The notes beneath the pieces were generated by a model, which was not told the origin of the DNA, searched no databases, and saw only the letters and a list, made by a program, of their open reading frames with translations. This document shows, piece after piece, positions 7,636 to 14,745 of a stretch of 15,508 bases of DNA. The DNA comes from Candidatus Zixiibacteriota bacterium (lineage in GTDB: Bacteria; Zixibacteria; MSB-5A5; GN15; PGXB01). Each line of letters starts with the position of its first letter. Position 1 is the stretch's first letter. The stretch covers positions 1,944,303 to 1,959,810 of the forward strand of contig LS998015.1 of NCBI GenBank assembly GCA_900498245.1. The letters run 5' to 3'. The position numbers and the translations under genes were made by a program.

Positions 7636-8376
7636 ATGAAAAGATTGACATCGCTGTTATTGCTTTTGGCGGCCGTTTTGGGAGCCTTCGCCGTGGCCTC
7701 GGCGGAGCCGAAATTGACCATTCCCGAGACGGTCTTCGATTTCGGATTCGCCCCGCAGAACGCCAAGATCAGTCACATTTTCTGGCTGCATTCCACCGGC
7801 ACGGATTCACTGAAAATTATCAAAGTGAGTCCCGGCTGAGGATGCACTCAGGCTCCATTGGCTAAAACGGAGCTTGCTGTCGGCGACAGCACCGCACTCG
7901 AAATCATATTCAACACCGGGCACTATAGCAAGCGTCAAACCAAGCGTCCGGCGATAACGACCAACGAGGGCCCGGAGACAAAATACGTGCAGATCGTCTG
8001 CGACGTCTATACCAACCCGGACTCGACTTACCCTATCTCGATCATGCCGTACAAATTCGATATCTCCCAGTACGGCGAGAAAGAAAGATCTTCTCTGGAA
8101 TTCAGCGTGAAGAATCTCTCGGATCAGGATCTGGAAATGACGCTGGTCGATATGCCCGCCGGGATGTTTAAGATCACTCTGCCCAAGAAAATCAAGGCCG
8201 GGCAGAGCGCCAAGGGGAAAATAGAATTAATGAAGGCTCAAATCGGGAAGGAATTCGAAAAATCGGTGACCTTCCAGGTCAATGACAAACTTAATTCTCG
8301 TTTCACCGTACCTGTCAAGAGAACCATTCGAATCCCCGGCGCCACTCCTGCGGACACGACCACGGCCAAGAAATAG
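7636..8376 (+). CDS. predicted secreted selenoprotein of the DUF1573 family (in-frame UGA at codon 68)
   Basis: Read through one TGA, this is a 246-residue protein colinear with the 244-residue paralogue at 8574-9308. The signal peptide (LLLLLAAVLGAFAV core, cleavage likely after ASA) indicates export. Framing motifs shared with the paralogue are VFDFGFAPQNA, SHIFWLHSTG, VGDSTALEIIF, TTNEG, LEMTLVD and GMFKI. The TGA (7837-7839) falls exactly on the first Cys of the C-x-C motif, giving Sec68-Gly-Cys70 where the paralogue has Cys68-Gly-Cys70. Both sides of the TGA are intact, with no frameshift and no other stop. A SECIS-like hairpin follows within 37 nt. The AAGGAA ribosome binding site is well placed before ATG 7636. 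An automated caller would give a 67-residue fragment plus a 172-residue fragment from TTG 7858. The alternative is a pseudogene or a base error. I favour selenocysteine; the redox role is inference. Confidence 0.8.
7837..7839 (+). other. in-frame TGA, predicted selenocysteine codon (Sec68)
   Basis: The codon sits between Pro-Gly and Gly-Cys-Thr. The neighbouring paralogue has TGC at the same residue number (8775-8777), so a single third-base difference separates Sec from Cys. Sec replacing a conserved Cys in a C-x-C pair is the normal pattern for selenoproteins with Cys homologues. Confidence 0.75.
7849..7876 (+). promoter_or_regulatory. SECIS-like RNA hairpin downstream of the in-frame UGA
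   Basis: An 8-bp stem pairs 7849-7856 (CAGGCTCC) with 7869-7876 (GGAGCTTG); one pair is G-U. Above it comes an A-C mismatch and two A-U pairs (7858-7859 with 7866-7867). The 6-nt loop GGCTAA spans 7860-7865. The loop starts 20 nt after the UGA; in E. coli fdhF the spacing is about 18 nt and the loop also starts GG. This fits the bacterial SECIS rules: coding-region hairpin, short spacing and G in the first loop positions. The Cys paralogue has mismatches at two pairs that are closed here. Confidence 0.7.
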
Positions 8377-8394
8377 ACATCATCATTACTTCAT

Positions 8395-8423
8395 AAAAAC
8401 CCGGTTCGGCCGGGTTTTTTTTT
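8395..8423 (+). terminator. rho-independent terminator after the Sec-type DUF1573 gene
   Basis: A 9-bp stem (AAAACCCGG at 8396-8404 with CCGGGTTTT at 8410-8418), loop TTCGG and a 9-nt T-run (8415-8423) lie 20 bp after the stop codon. It separates the middle DUF1573 gene from the third one transcriptionally. Confidence 0.9.
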
Positions 8424-8483
8424 GAGAGGAATCTGTCTCCCCGTTTATTTCGCCGGGCGCGGCAATTTTATGAAGGTAAATGA

Positions 8484-8511
8484 TTGAAAATGGACTCTTT
8501 TTTTGTATAAT
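8484..8511 (+). promoter_or_regulatory. candidate sigma70-type promoter of the third DUF1573 gene
   Basis: TTGAAA (8484-8489) and a perfect TATAAT (8506-8511) are spaced 16 bp apart, a near-consensus promoter. It lies between the terminator at 8395-8423 and the start codon at 8574, giving a leader of roughly 55 nt. Confidence 0.5.
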
Positions 8512-8573
8512 TGAAATGGGCATATTGAGAGAGTTGACCCGGATGGCTTTATAATGGACGCCGGAGGAATTAA

Positions 8574-9308
8574 ATGAGAGTGCGATCTTCAATTATCAAA
8601 TTTACCGTATTTTTTCTTGTTTGCGGCGTTTCGGCATCGGCGTCGCCCCGATTGGTTATCCCGGACTCGACCTTCAATTTCGGATTTGTACCTCGGAATG
8701 CCCGTGTCAGTCATATTTTCTGGCTTCATTCCCTGGGCGTCGATACTCTCAAAATCCTTAAGGTCGATCCCGGTTGCGGGTGCACCCGGGCGCCGCTGGG
8801 GAAATCGGAACTTGCCCCGGGAGACAGCACCGCCCTGGAAATCATTTTCTCCACCGGGTATTACAGCGGCTGGCTGACCAAGCACCCCGGCCTTTTGACC
8901 AACGAAGGAAGCGATGTCCGGCTTCTTGATTTCGCCGCCAATATTGTGGTCAAACCGGACTCCACCTCTCCCGTGATTTTTGAGCCCTATAAATTTGAGT
9001 TGCCGCCATTTGAAAATAAGACAAGGCCCTCCCTTAATTTTGCGGTGAGAAATGTCTCCGGTCAACCGCTGGAAATGACTCTGGTTGACTTTCCGCCCGG
9101 CATGTTTAAGATCAATTACCCCAAAAAAATCAAACCGGGCGAAAGCGCCGCCGGCAAAATCGAAATCACGAAAAACTTTGATGGGAAAGATTTTGCCAAA
9201 TCGATAACATTCCAGATGAATGATAAGGAAAAGACCCGTTTTACCATACCGGTGACTGGAGCCATCAGGGTCGCGGTCCCCGATTCGGCCGGTTCCTCCT
9301 CAAAATAA
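8574..9308 (+). CDS. secreted DUF1573 protein with Cys-Gly-Cys motif (Cys counterpart of the Sec protein)
   Basis: This is a 244-residue exported protein with signal peptide core FTVFFLVCGV and likely cleavage after ASA. The DUF1573 motifs are STFNFGFVPRNA, SHIFWLHSLG, Cys68-Gly-Cys70 in VDPGCGCTRAPL, and APGDSTALEIIF. The second half holds LTNEG, LEMTLVDFPPGMFKI and PKKIKPGESAAGKIEI. It aligns end to end with the middle paralogue with almost no gaps and many identical blocks, so the two are tandem duplicates. This copy uses two TGC codons at the motif and lacks two of the base pairs of the SECIS-like hairpin. A GGAGG ribosome binding site lies 6 nt before the ATG. It has its own promoter and is preceded by a terminator. 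The biochemical function is unknown; a disulfide or redox role is inferred from the C-x-C. Confidence 0.88.
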   Translation: MRVRSSIIKFTVFFLVCGVSASASPRLVIPDSTFNFGFVPRNARVSHIFWLHSLGVDTLKILKVDPGCGCTRAPLGKSELAPGDSTALEIIFSTGYYSGWLTKHPGLLTNEGSDVRLLDFAANIVVKPDSTSPVIFEPYKFELPPFENKTRPSLNFAVRNVSGQPLEMTLVDFPPGMFKINYPKKIKPGESAAGKIEITKNFDGKDFAKSITFQMNDKEKTRFTIPVTGAIRVAVPDSAGSSSK

Positions 9309-9312
9309 GCAG

Positions 9313-9356
9313 AAAAAATAAATCGGATCCGGGCTACAAAGCCAATCGAATCCGAT
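9313..9356 (-). terminator. probable rho-independent terminator of the ABC/GWxTD operon
   Basis: Read on the minus strand, ATCGGAT (9356-9350) pairs with ATCCGAT (9328-9322). It encloses an inner 4-bp hairpin (9340-9343 with 9332-9335), and a T-rich stretch with six consecutive Ts (9318-9313) follows. It begins 30 bp beyond the stop codon of the last GWxTD gene. No T-run follows on the plus strand, so it fits the minus-strand operon better than the third DUF1573 gene. Confidence 0.55.
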
Positions 9357-9385
9357 AGGAACTTGCCAGAAGGGGACAACAGCGG

Positions 9386-10876
9386 CTAATAAATTTCCAA
9401 ATTATGATCCTTAATATATGTATCCCATTCTTTGTTATAAATTTCTCCGGTCGCTGTCGAGTGCACCAGCCGGAAGTCGCCGAACCCGCTGACATCTTCG
9501 AAAATAAATAATATCCCGCTCTGAATATTGCGGTAGTACCACCGCTCCCAGGGCCGTCCCATGATCGGCGCGATTCGGGTCTTGGTATTGGTATTTTCGA
9601 TTATCGGACCCAGTTCTTTCTCCGGCACAATCTCCTCGTCGCGCTGATCCCAGAACCCGTATTGCATCAGCACCCGGCCGCGGTCACTGCGCCAGCCGCT
9701 TTTGACTTCGGGGTCGTTGGAAAAATGCTCGAGGGCATAGTCGTAGCGCGCAAAGGCCTGATTCAGATATTCGTTCTCGCCGGTTCCCGGAGTCGGGTCG
9801 TGATCCCTGAAAAACTGCCCGGCATACCGGATTTTCCCCGAATCGTTCAGGCTATTGAATACCGCCAGTTCGGAGGGTGATAACAGGTAATGCACCAAGT
9901 TGCTGATAGTCGTGATGCTCGCCGTGTCCAGAGGACTTTTCATCCTGTATACGACGGCCGGCGGCTGGTATCCGGTTTTCGGAACGACAATGAATCGGCG
10001 GGTGGCGGTGACCGTCTCTCCGGATTCCACATCGGTCGCGGTCAAGGCAATATCATACCGCCCCGGATTGCCCCGAAATGGGAGCACATTAGTCAGGACT
10101 GCCGACGGACCCGGCTTATCCATGGCGATATCCCCGAAGTCATGGCGGTAGCCGTTGCTATCATTTAATGCGGGCACCCCCGCCTGAGTTATCAGGTAAT
10201 TGATTTTAAACTGGTCCTTCCGGGCGCTGTCATAGGCGAGCCCGTACAGTTCGGCGTAAGTATAGAGCAGGGTGTCTTCTTCGGAAAATATCCCCATGGG
10301 ATTGGGAATGACCTCGCGGTCGTTTTTCACCAGACGCGGATTTCCTTTGTATGATTCGTCCACGACCCGAATCTGAATCGCCAATTCCAGACTGCTCAAA
10401 GAAAGACGGTCCTTAACAACCGCCGGCACCTCAATTCGATCATACAGCATCGCCCCGTTCCTCTTGCTGGTGACATCGATGACATTGAGTTTGCCCTTAT
10501 AAATGCCGGGTTCAAGGTCGAGAAGCAGTTTATTGAACAGCCGTATTTTACTCATTCTGGCCGAAACGGTATCGGGCGCCATGGTATAGAAGTAAGTGCT
10601 GGACGAATCGACCGGCTTTCCCAGCGTATCGGTAACGATAATTTCGGCATAAATAGCCGCTCTCACTCCCGAAACCTGGCTGTCGATCGGCATAAACGCG
10701 AAATCGTTGCGGTTTACCGCAAAGGGAAATTCCACCAGAACCTTGGGACTGTCCGCCGGATTGGGAAAGAACGAAATTCCGGCCTGCACGCTGATTTTTG
10801 ATCCGGCCTCCTGCGCGGGCGCCAATGACGCCAGAATCCAGATAAGGCCGCCAAAAATAAAAAATATCTTCTTCAT
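9386..10876 (-). CDS. secreted GWxTD-domain protein A (variant motif GWRSD)
   Basis: This 496-residue exported protein has signal peptide core IFFIFGGLIWILASL with likely cleavage near PAQ at residue 22. The first 300 residues look like beta-sandwich material. The C-terminal GWxTD domain (TIGR03514-like) contains FFRDHDPTPGTGENEY (356-371), then the name motif as Gly394-Trp-Arg-Ser-Asp398 followed by RGRVLMQYG. It ends with WERWYYRN and FIFEDVSGFGDFRLVHS. GWxTD proteins have no assigned activity; they are envelope proteins common in Bacteroidetes-related and candidate phyla. Here Thr of the motif is Ser. The gene follows protein B by 30 bp and is the last gene of the five-gene minus-strand unit, before the terminator at 9313-9356. 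The start ATG has only a weak ribosome binding site. Confidence 0.85.
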   Translation of the reverse strand: MKKIFFIFGGLIWILASLAPAQEAGSKISVQAGISFFPNPADSPKVLVEFPFAVNRNDFAFMPIDSQVSGVRAAIYAEIIVTDTLGKPVDSSSTYFYTMAPDTVSARMSKIRLFNKLLLDLEPGIYKGKLNVIDVTSKRNGAMLYDRIEVPAVVKDRLSLSSLELAIQIRVVDESYKGNPRLVKNDREVIPNPMGIFSEEDTLLYTYAELYGLAYDSARKDQFKINYLITQAGVPALNDSNGYRHDFGDIAMDKPGPSAVLTNVLPFRGNPGRYDIALTATDVESGETVTATRRFIVVPKTGYQPPAVVYRMKSPLDTASITTISNLVHYLLSPSELAVFNSLNDSGKIRYAGQFFRDHDPTPGTGENEYLNQAFARYDYALEHFSNDPEVKSGWRSDRGRVLMQYGFWDQRDEEIVPEKELGPIIENTNTKTRIAPIMGRPWERWYYRNIQSGILFIFEDVSGFGDFRLVHSTATGEIYNKEWDTYIKDHNLEIY

Positions 10877-10906
10877 TCTTTATCTCACTCAGGGTTCTCG
10901 TAATCG

Positions 10907-12217
10907 TTAATATCTTCCATCATACGGATATTGAAGCCGATAGTCCCCGTCACCCCATTCATCTATAAACAGGAAACGGCGCACGTCACCGGCCTGATAA
11001 TAATCCCAAATCTGATAGGCCTTGCTGTCCAGTTCGAAGGGAAAATCCTCGATTTGATCCGGCTCTCCATAGGTGATATAAACACTTCCCCGATCGGTCA
11101 ACCAGCCTTCTTTGCGAAGAATCGAAAAGTGGGCATTGGCATAATCGATCCGGCGGTAGTATTCCCCTTTGGCCTCATTCGCGGGAGTTCCGGGGGTCGG
11201 ATCCCGCTTCAGCCAGAACTGGTTCCAGAGATGCAATTTTTCTTCGGGCGTCGCCGCTTTCTTGAAGGCCTTCATCTCCGCCGGGGTGGCGATATATTTG
11301 AGTTCCGAAACGGCCGTTTCAAAATCATTTTTGACCATCGCTTCCGGCGACCAGTATATTATCAGAGGTTCGCGGACATCGGTGACCACTTTATCCCGTC
11401 TCCCCTTAAGTGATATTTCCAGGGTATATACTCCCGCTTTGATTCCGGTTAAAGATATTCTTCGAATTTGCCGCAGCGTCGGCTCCGCAAAAACCGAGGT
11501 CAGCGTGTCCCGATAGACGGCATCCATCCGCTTGTTCAGAAGCTGTGTTTCCACCATGACATTGGCACGTTTGCCGGAACCCTGGTACAGTTCCAAATAG
11601 TACATCAACGCACTACCGGAATCGCCGCCATACTCCCGTCCTACCGAGGGAATAACCGTCTTGCCGGCCTTCAAAAACAGGGAATCATAAATAGTAGTAT
11701 CTACGGCGCGGACAAACTCGATACCGGATACCATGGGATCGCCGCCGTCATATTTCTGGATGTCGAGTTTAAGACTGCGCTTGCTTTTGGCCCCGGAATT
11801 TTGATCGGTCAAAATACAATCGATCTTATATTTCCCGGCCGCCAGATCGAAATTTATCTGACTCGTGCGAAAATCCGTTTCCGAAATTGTCCTGGCGTAA
11901 TCGGGGACGCTGACAGTCCGGTCACGACTCAGGCCATTGATCTGATGGCCCTTACTGTCATATATTGCCAGCGCCAGTTCATAGGCGGCGGAATAACCGT
12001 CGGCCGTTTTGACAAATTGAAGGTTGGAATTAAAAATACGATAGTAAATTTCGATGCGATTGGTATCGGGGCGGTCGGTGCGGAATTGGGCGAAATCGAC
12101 CTGAAAATCAGGCGTTCCGACCTGCTTTTTGCCCTCCTGCGACAGGGCCGTCCCGCTTCCGAAAAGCGATAGCGCACAAATTGCGGTAATAAATGCATGC
12201 TTCATCTTCATAAACAT
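10907..12217 (-). CDS. secreted GWxTD-domain protein B (canonical motif GWLTD)
   Basis: This 436-residue exported protein has a signal peptide (AFITAICALSLFG core, likely cleavage at ALS/Q near residue 26). The N-terminal two thirds are predicted beta-rich with no recognised enzyme motif. The GWxTD domain occupies about residues 330-436. It has FWLKRDPTPGTPANEAK (334-350), EYYRRIDYAN, Gly371-Trp-Leu-Thr-Asp375, RGSVYITYGEPD and a closing DYRLQYPYDG. It shares this domain plan with protein A, so the pair are tandem paralogues with diverged N-terminal parts. The first ATG (12217) is favoured over two further in-frame ATGs at residues 3 and 5, because GAGG lies 8 nt upstream of it. It follows the second permease by 56 bp. 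Function is unknown; secretion partner or scaffold for the adjacent ABC system is inference. Confidence 0.87.
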   Translation of the reverse strand: MFMKMKHAFITAICALSLFGSGTALSQEGKKQVGTPDFQVDFAQFRTDRPDTNRIEIYYRIFNSNLQFVKTADGYSAAYELALAIYDSKGHQINGLSRDRTVSVPDYARTISETDFRTSQINFDLAAGKYKIDCILTDQNSGAKSKRSLKLDIQKYDGGDPMVSGIEFVRAVDTTIYDSLFLKAGKTVIPSVGREYGGDSGSALMYYLELYQGSGKRANVMVETQLLNKRMDAVYRDTLTSVFAEPTLRQIRRISLTGIKAGVYTLEISLKGRRDKVVTDVREPLIIYWSPEAMVKNDFETAVSELKYIATPAEMKAFKKAATPEEKLHLWNQFWLKRDPTPGTPANEAKGEYYRRIDYANAHFSILRKEGWLTDRGSVYITYGEPDQIEDFPFELDSKAYQIWDYYQAGDVRRFLFIDEWGDGDYRLQYPYDGRY

Positions 12218-12273
12218 CTACCCGGCCTCAATCTATATAGACGCAGGATAATTGGCAACAGTTAAAAAAATGA

Positions 12274-13515
12274 TTACTCGTAGCGGAGAGACTCGATAGG
12301 ATCTACTCGGGCCGCGCGATAGGCGGGATAAATGCCTGCGATCAGGCCGACCGACACGGCCACCAGGAATCCAAGAAAGACATAAAGCCCCGATACTCCG
12401 AACGGAAGCGGTGTCAGCATGCCGATCAAAAGAGAGGTCATAAGACCCACCCCGATTCCCAACACTCCCCCCGTTCCCGAGAGTGTCATGGCTTCGATGA
12501 GGAATTGCCACAGGATATTGTTGCGCCGCGCTCCGATCGCTTTGCGGACGCCGATTTCACGGGTCCGCTCCGTCACCGAAACGAGCATAATATTCATCAC
12601 CCCCACTCCCCCCACCATCAACCCGACCGATGAAATAACGATCATCGCGATATATATGTACTTGGTGATATTGCCGACCATCTCTCGCAAATTTTCCTGG
12701 CCGAAGACCGCAAAATCATTTTCCTTGTCATAAGGAACCTTCCGCGCCTTGCGTAACGCCACCGTAATCTCTTCTTTGGCCTGTTCCACCTGCGCCATCG
12801 AGGCGGCGCTGACCGCCAGCGTCAAAGCCGTATCCCAGGGATACAGCTTCATATATGTCTCCAGCGGGATATAGACATTATTGTTGTCATTGTCGCCGAA
12901 TAATGATTTTATTTTGGCGAATGTCCCGATAACCGTAAATCTTTCATTATTGAGCCGAATCTGCTTATCGATCGGATCTTCGCCGGGAAAAAGGGCCTCC
13001 TTGACATCGGACCCGAGCAGGCAGAACATCATCCGGTTGTCGTTGTCGAGTTTCGTGAAAAATCGGCCCGCTTCGACCGTATTGCTGCGAACCTTAAGGA
13101 AGTCCGGAACCACTCCGATGACTACCGGGCGATTCGCCTTTCGTCCCTGATATTTGACCGTATTGCCCCCCGGCGGATAATAGTGATTCTCCGGCGAGAC
13201 CGCCGTAACGGCGGGGCACGATTCGCTAATCGCTTCGGCCTCATAGACAGTAATATCCTTGCGGTTCCGCTCTTCGTCGGTCAATTCGTCCCAGTCGGTG
13301 TTGGGGGGAAAAGTATCCACGAAAATTATGTTGCTTCCCAGATCGGTAATGGAACTTTGCACCGCATTGTCGAGGCCGCGAATAAGTGACGTCATCGCAA
13401 TCACCGACCAGACTCCGATCAACACGCCCAGTATTGTCAGGGCCGAACGAAATTTATTGGAGAGAAGGGAGTTCATGGCCATGATGACCCCTTCTTTCAT
13501 TTCTACCGAATTCAT
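12274..13515 (-). CDS. MacB/FtsX-type ABC transporter permease, second copy
   Basis: This 413-residue inner-membrane permease has the MacB architecture. One N-terminal membrane helix (about 25-45, ALTILGVLIGVWSVIA) is followed by a large periplasmic MacB_PCD domain (about 46-285). Three C-terminal helices of the FtsX domain follow (about 287-309, 337-366 and 377-398). The intracellular coupling segment [17 protein letters not shown] follows the second helix, as usual in this family. It lacks an ATPase domain, so it must use the ATPase encoded two genes upstream. It starts 9 nt after permease 1, with which it shares all the major motifs, so the exporter is probably a heterodimer of the two permeases. 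MacB-type systems transmit force across the inner membrane and move lipoproteins, peptides or other envelope substrates; the substrate here is unknown. Confidence 0.92.
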   Translation of the reverse strand: MNSVEMKEGVIMAMNSLLSNKFRSALTILGVLIGVWSVIAMTSLIRGLDNAVQSSITDLGSNIIFVDTFPPNTDWDELTDEERNRKDITVYEAEAISESCPAVTAVSPENHYYPPGGNTVKYQGRKANRPVVIGVVPDFLKVRSNTVEAGRFFTKLDNDNRMMFCLLGSDVKEALFPGEDPIDKQIRLNNERFTVIGTFAKIKSLFGDNDNNNVYIPLETYMKLYPWDTALTLAVSAASMAQVEQAKEEITVALRKARKVPYDKENDFAVFGQENLREMVGNITKYIYIAMIVISSVGLMVGGVGVMNIMLVSVTERTREIGVRKAIGARRNNILWQFLIEAMTLSGTGGVLGIGVGLMTSLLIGMLTPLPFGVSGLYVFLGFLVAVSVGLIAGIYPAYRAARVDPIESLRYE

Positions 13516-13524
13516 AATTTTGAC

Positions 13525-14745
13525 CTATTCAAAACTCAATGCTTTCACCGGCTGAAGGCGCGCCGCTTTCATGGCCGGATAGATACCGAAAAACAAACCG
13601 ACGCTCGAAGAAATAATCAGGCCCGTCACGATAGCAAAGATCGATGGCGTCATGTTCATTTTAATCAGATGTATCAGGATATTCCCCAAAATCACTCCGA
13701 TCGAGATTCCGATAATTCCCCCGGAGAGCGAAAGCACCAGAGATTCGAACAGAAATTGCATGAGGATGTTTTTTCGTTTGGCCCCGATCGACTTTCTGAT
13801 GCCGATTTCCCTCGTTCTTTCCGTCACCGATACCATCATGATATTCATAATGATGATTCCGCCGACCACCAGCGCGATGGAGGAAATACCCACCAGGCCG
13901 AAACGGATATATTTGGTGACATCGTTGATGACGGCCATAATCGCTTCGGCCGTGAAAATGCCGAAATCATCGTCCTTCTTGTACGGCACCTTGCGAATGC
14001 CGCGTAGGACCACGCGCGTCTCATCCATCGCCTCGTTCATACGATCCAGCGAAACGGCCTCGACGTAAATATTGATATTATCCCGGGGGCCCCCAAAATC
14101 GCGTTTAAATGAAAAGTACGGGACATAAATAATTTTGTCATGATTTTCGTTGAAAGACGAACCTTTTTTCTTGGCGATACCGATTATCTGATAGCGAATA
14201 TTATTGACCTTGATTTCCTTGCCGATCGGATCCATGCCGGGGTAGAGTTCCTCGGCGATGGTGGCGCCGACAAAGGCCACGCGGCTCCGGGATTTGTCCT
14301 CTTCCGGATAGAAAAATCGTCCCTGATCCACCTGCATATCGACAAGACTGATAATATTGGCCGACGCCCCCCCGATAAAGACCCGCTTCAGTTTCCTGCT
14401 CCCGTACTTCACTTCGCCGTTGCGGTAAGACAGGGCCGCTACCTTCCCGCAGTCGGTACAGCCGTCCTCGATCGCCTTGACGTACTCATATTTAAGCGGT
14501 TTTCGTTTCAGGGCCTCCATGAAGGCATCGTGCCCGGTAATCAACCCGAACCGGTCGACAATGAAAGTGGTCGGTCCCAGAACGGCCAGTTCCCCCTCGA
14601 TCGATTGCGACAGTCCTTCCAGGGCCGAGACAATCGTGATAACCGAAGAGACCCCGATAATTATTCCCAGGAGGGTCAGGCTCGTTCTCAATTTGTTGGC
14701 CCGGAGAGCGCTTAGGGCCATTTTAAAAATTTCCCAGATAATCAT
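13525..14745 (-). CDS. MacB/FtsX-type ABC transporter permease, first copy
   Basis: This 406-residue permease has the same plan as its downstream partner. Its first helix is at about 22-42 ([19 protein letters not shown]). A periplasmic MacB_PCD domain runs to about residue 278, with FtsX-domain helices at about 280-302, 332-360 and 368-390. The coupling helix stretch is [20 protein letters not shown]-x-x-C pair (Cys96-Thr-Asp-Cys99) lies in the periplasmic domain and is absent from the partner permease, which has a single Cys there. The start codon overlaps the ATPase stop codon (ATGA arrangement), so translation is coupled. Together with the ATPase and the second permease it forms one ABC exporter. 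The substrate is unknown. Confidence 0.92.
   Translation of the reverse strand: MIIWEIFKMALSALRANKLRTSLTLLGIIIGVSSVITIVSALEGLSQSIEGELAVLGPTTFIVDRFGLITGHDAFMEALKRKPLKYEYVKAIEDGCTDCGKVAALSYRNGEVKYGSRKLKRVFIGGASANIISLVDMQVDQGRFFYPEEDKSRSRVAFVGATIAEELYPGMDPIGKEIKVNNIRYQIIGIAKKKGSSFNENHDKIIYVPYFSFKRDFGGPRDNINIYVEAVSLDRMNEAMDETRVVLRGIRKVPYKKDDDFGIFTAEAIMAVINDVTKYIRFGLVGISSIALVVGGIIIMNIMMVSVTERTREIGIRKSIGAKRKNILMQFLFESLVLSLSGGIIGISIGVILGNILIHLIKMNMTPSIFAIVTGLIISSSVGLFFGIYPAMKAARLQPVKALSFE

Noticed and set aside
7636-8376. The middle DUF1573 gene as a nonsense pseudogene or two separate genes (67-residue fragment and a TTG-started fragment at 7858).
   Set aside because: The TGA lies exactly on a motif Cys, both halves are intact and conserved, and a SECIS-like hairpin follows. 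The TTG at 7858 lacks a ribosome binding site and would produce a headless domain without signal peptide. A pseudogene cannot be fully excluded without reads and selB.
11468-12172. A 234-codon open frame on the plus strand opposite GWxTD protein B.
   Set aside because: Antisense shadow of a well-supported secreted protein; no ribosome binding site or recognisable domain.
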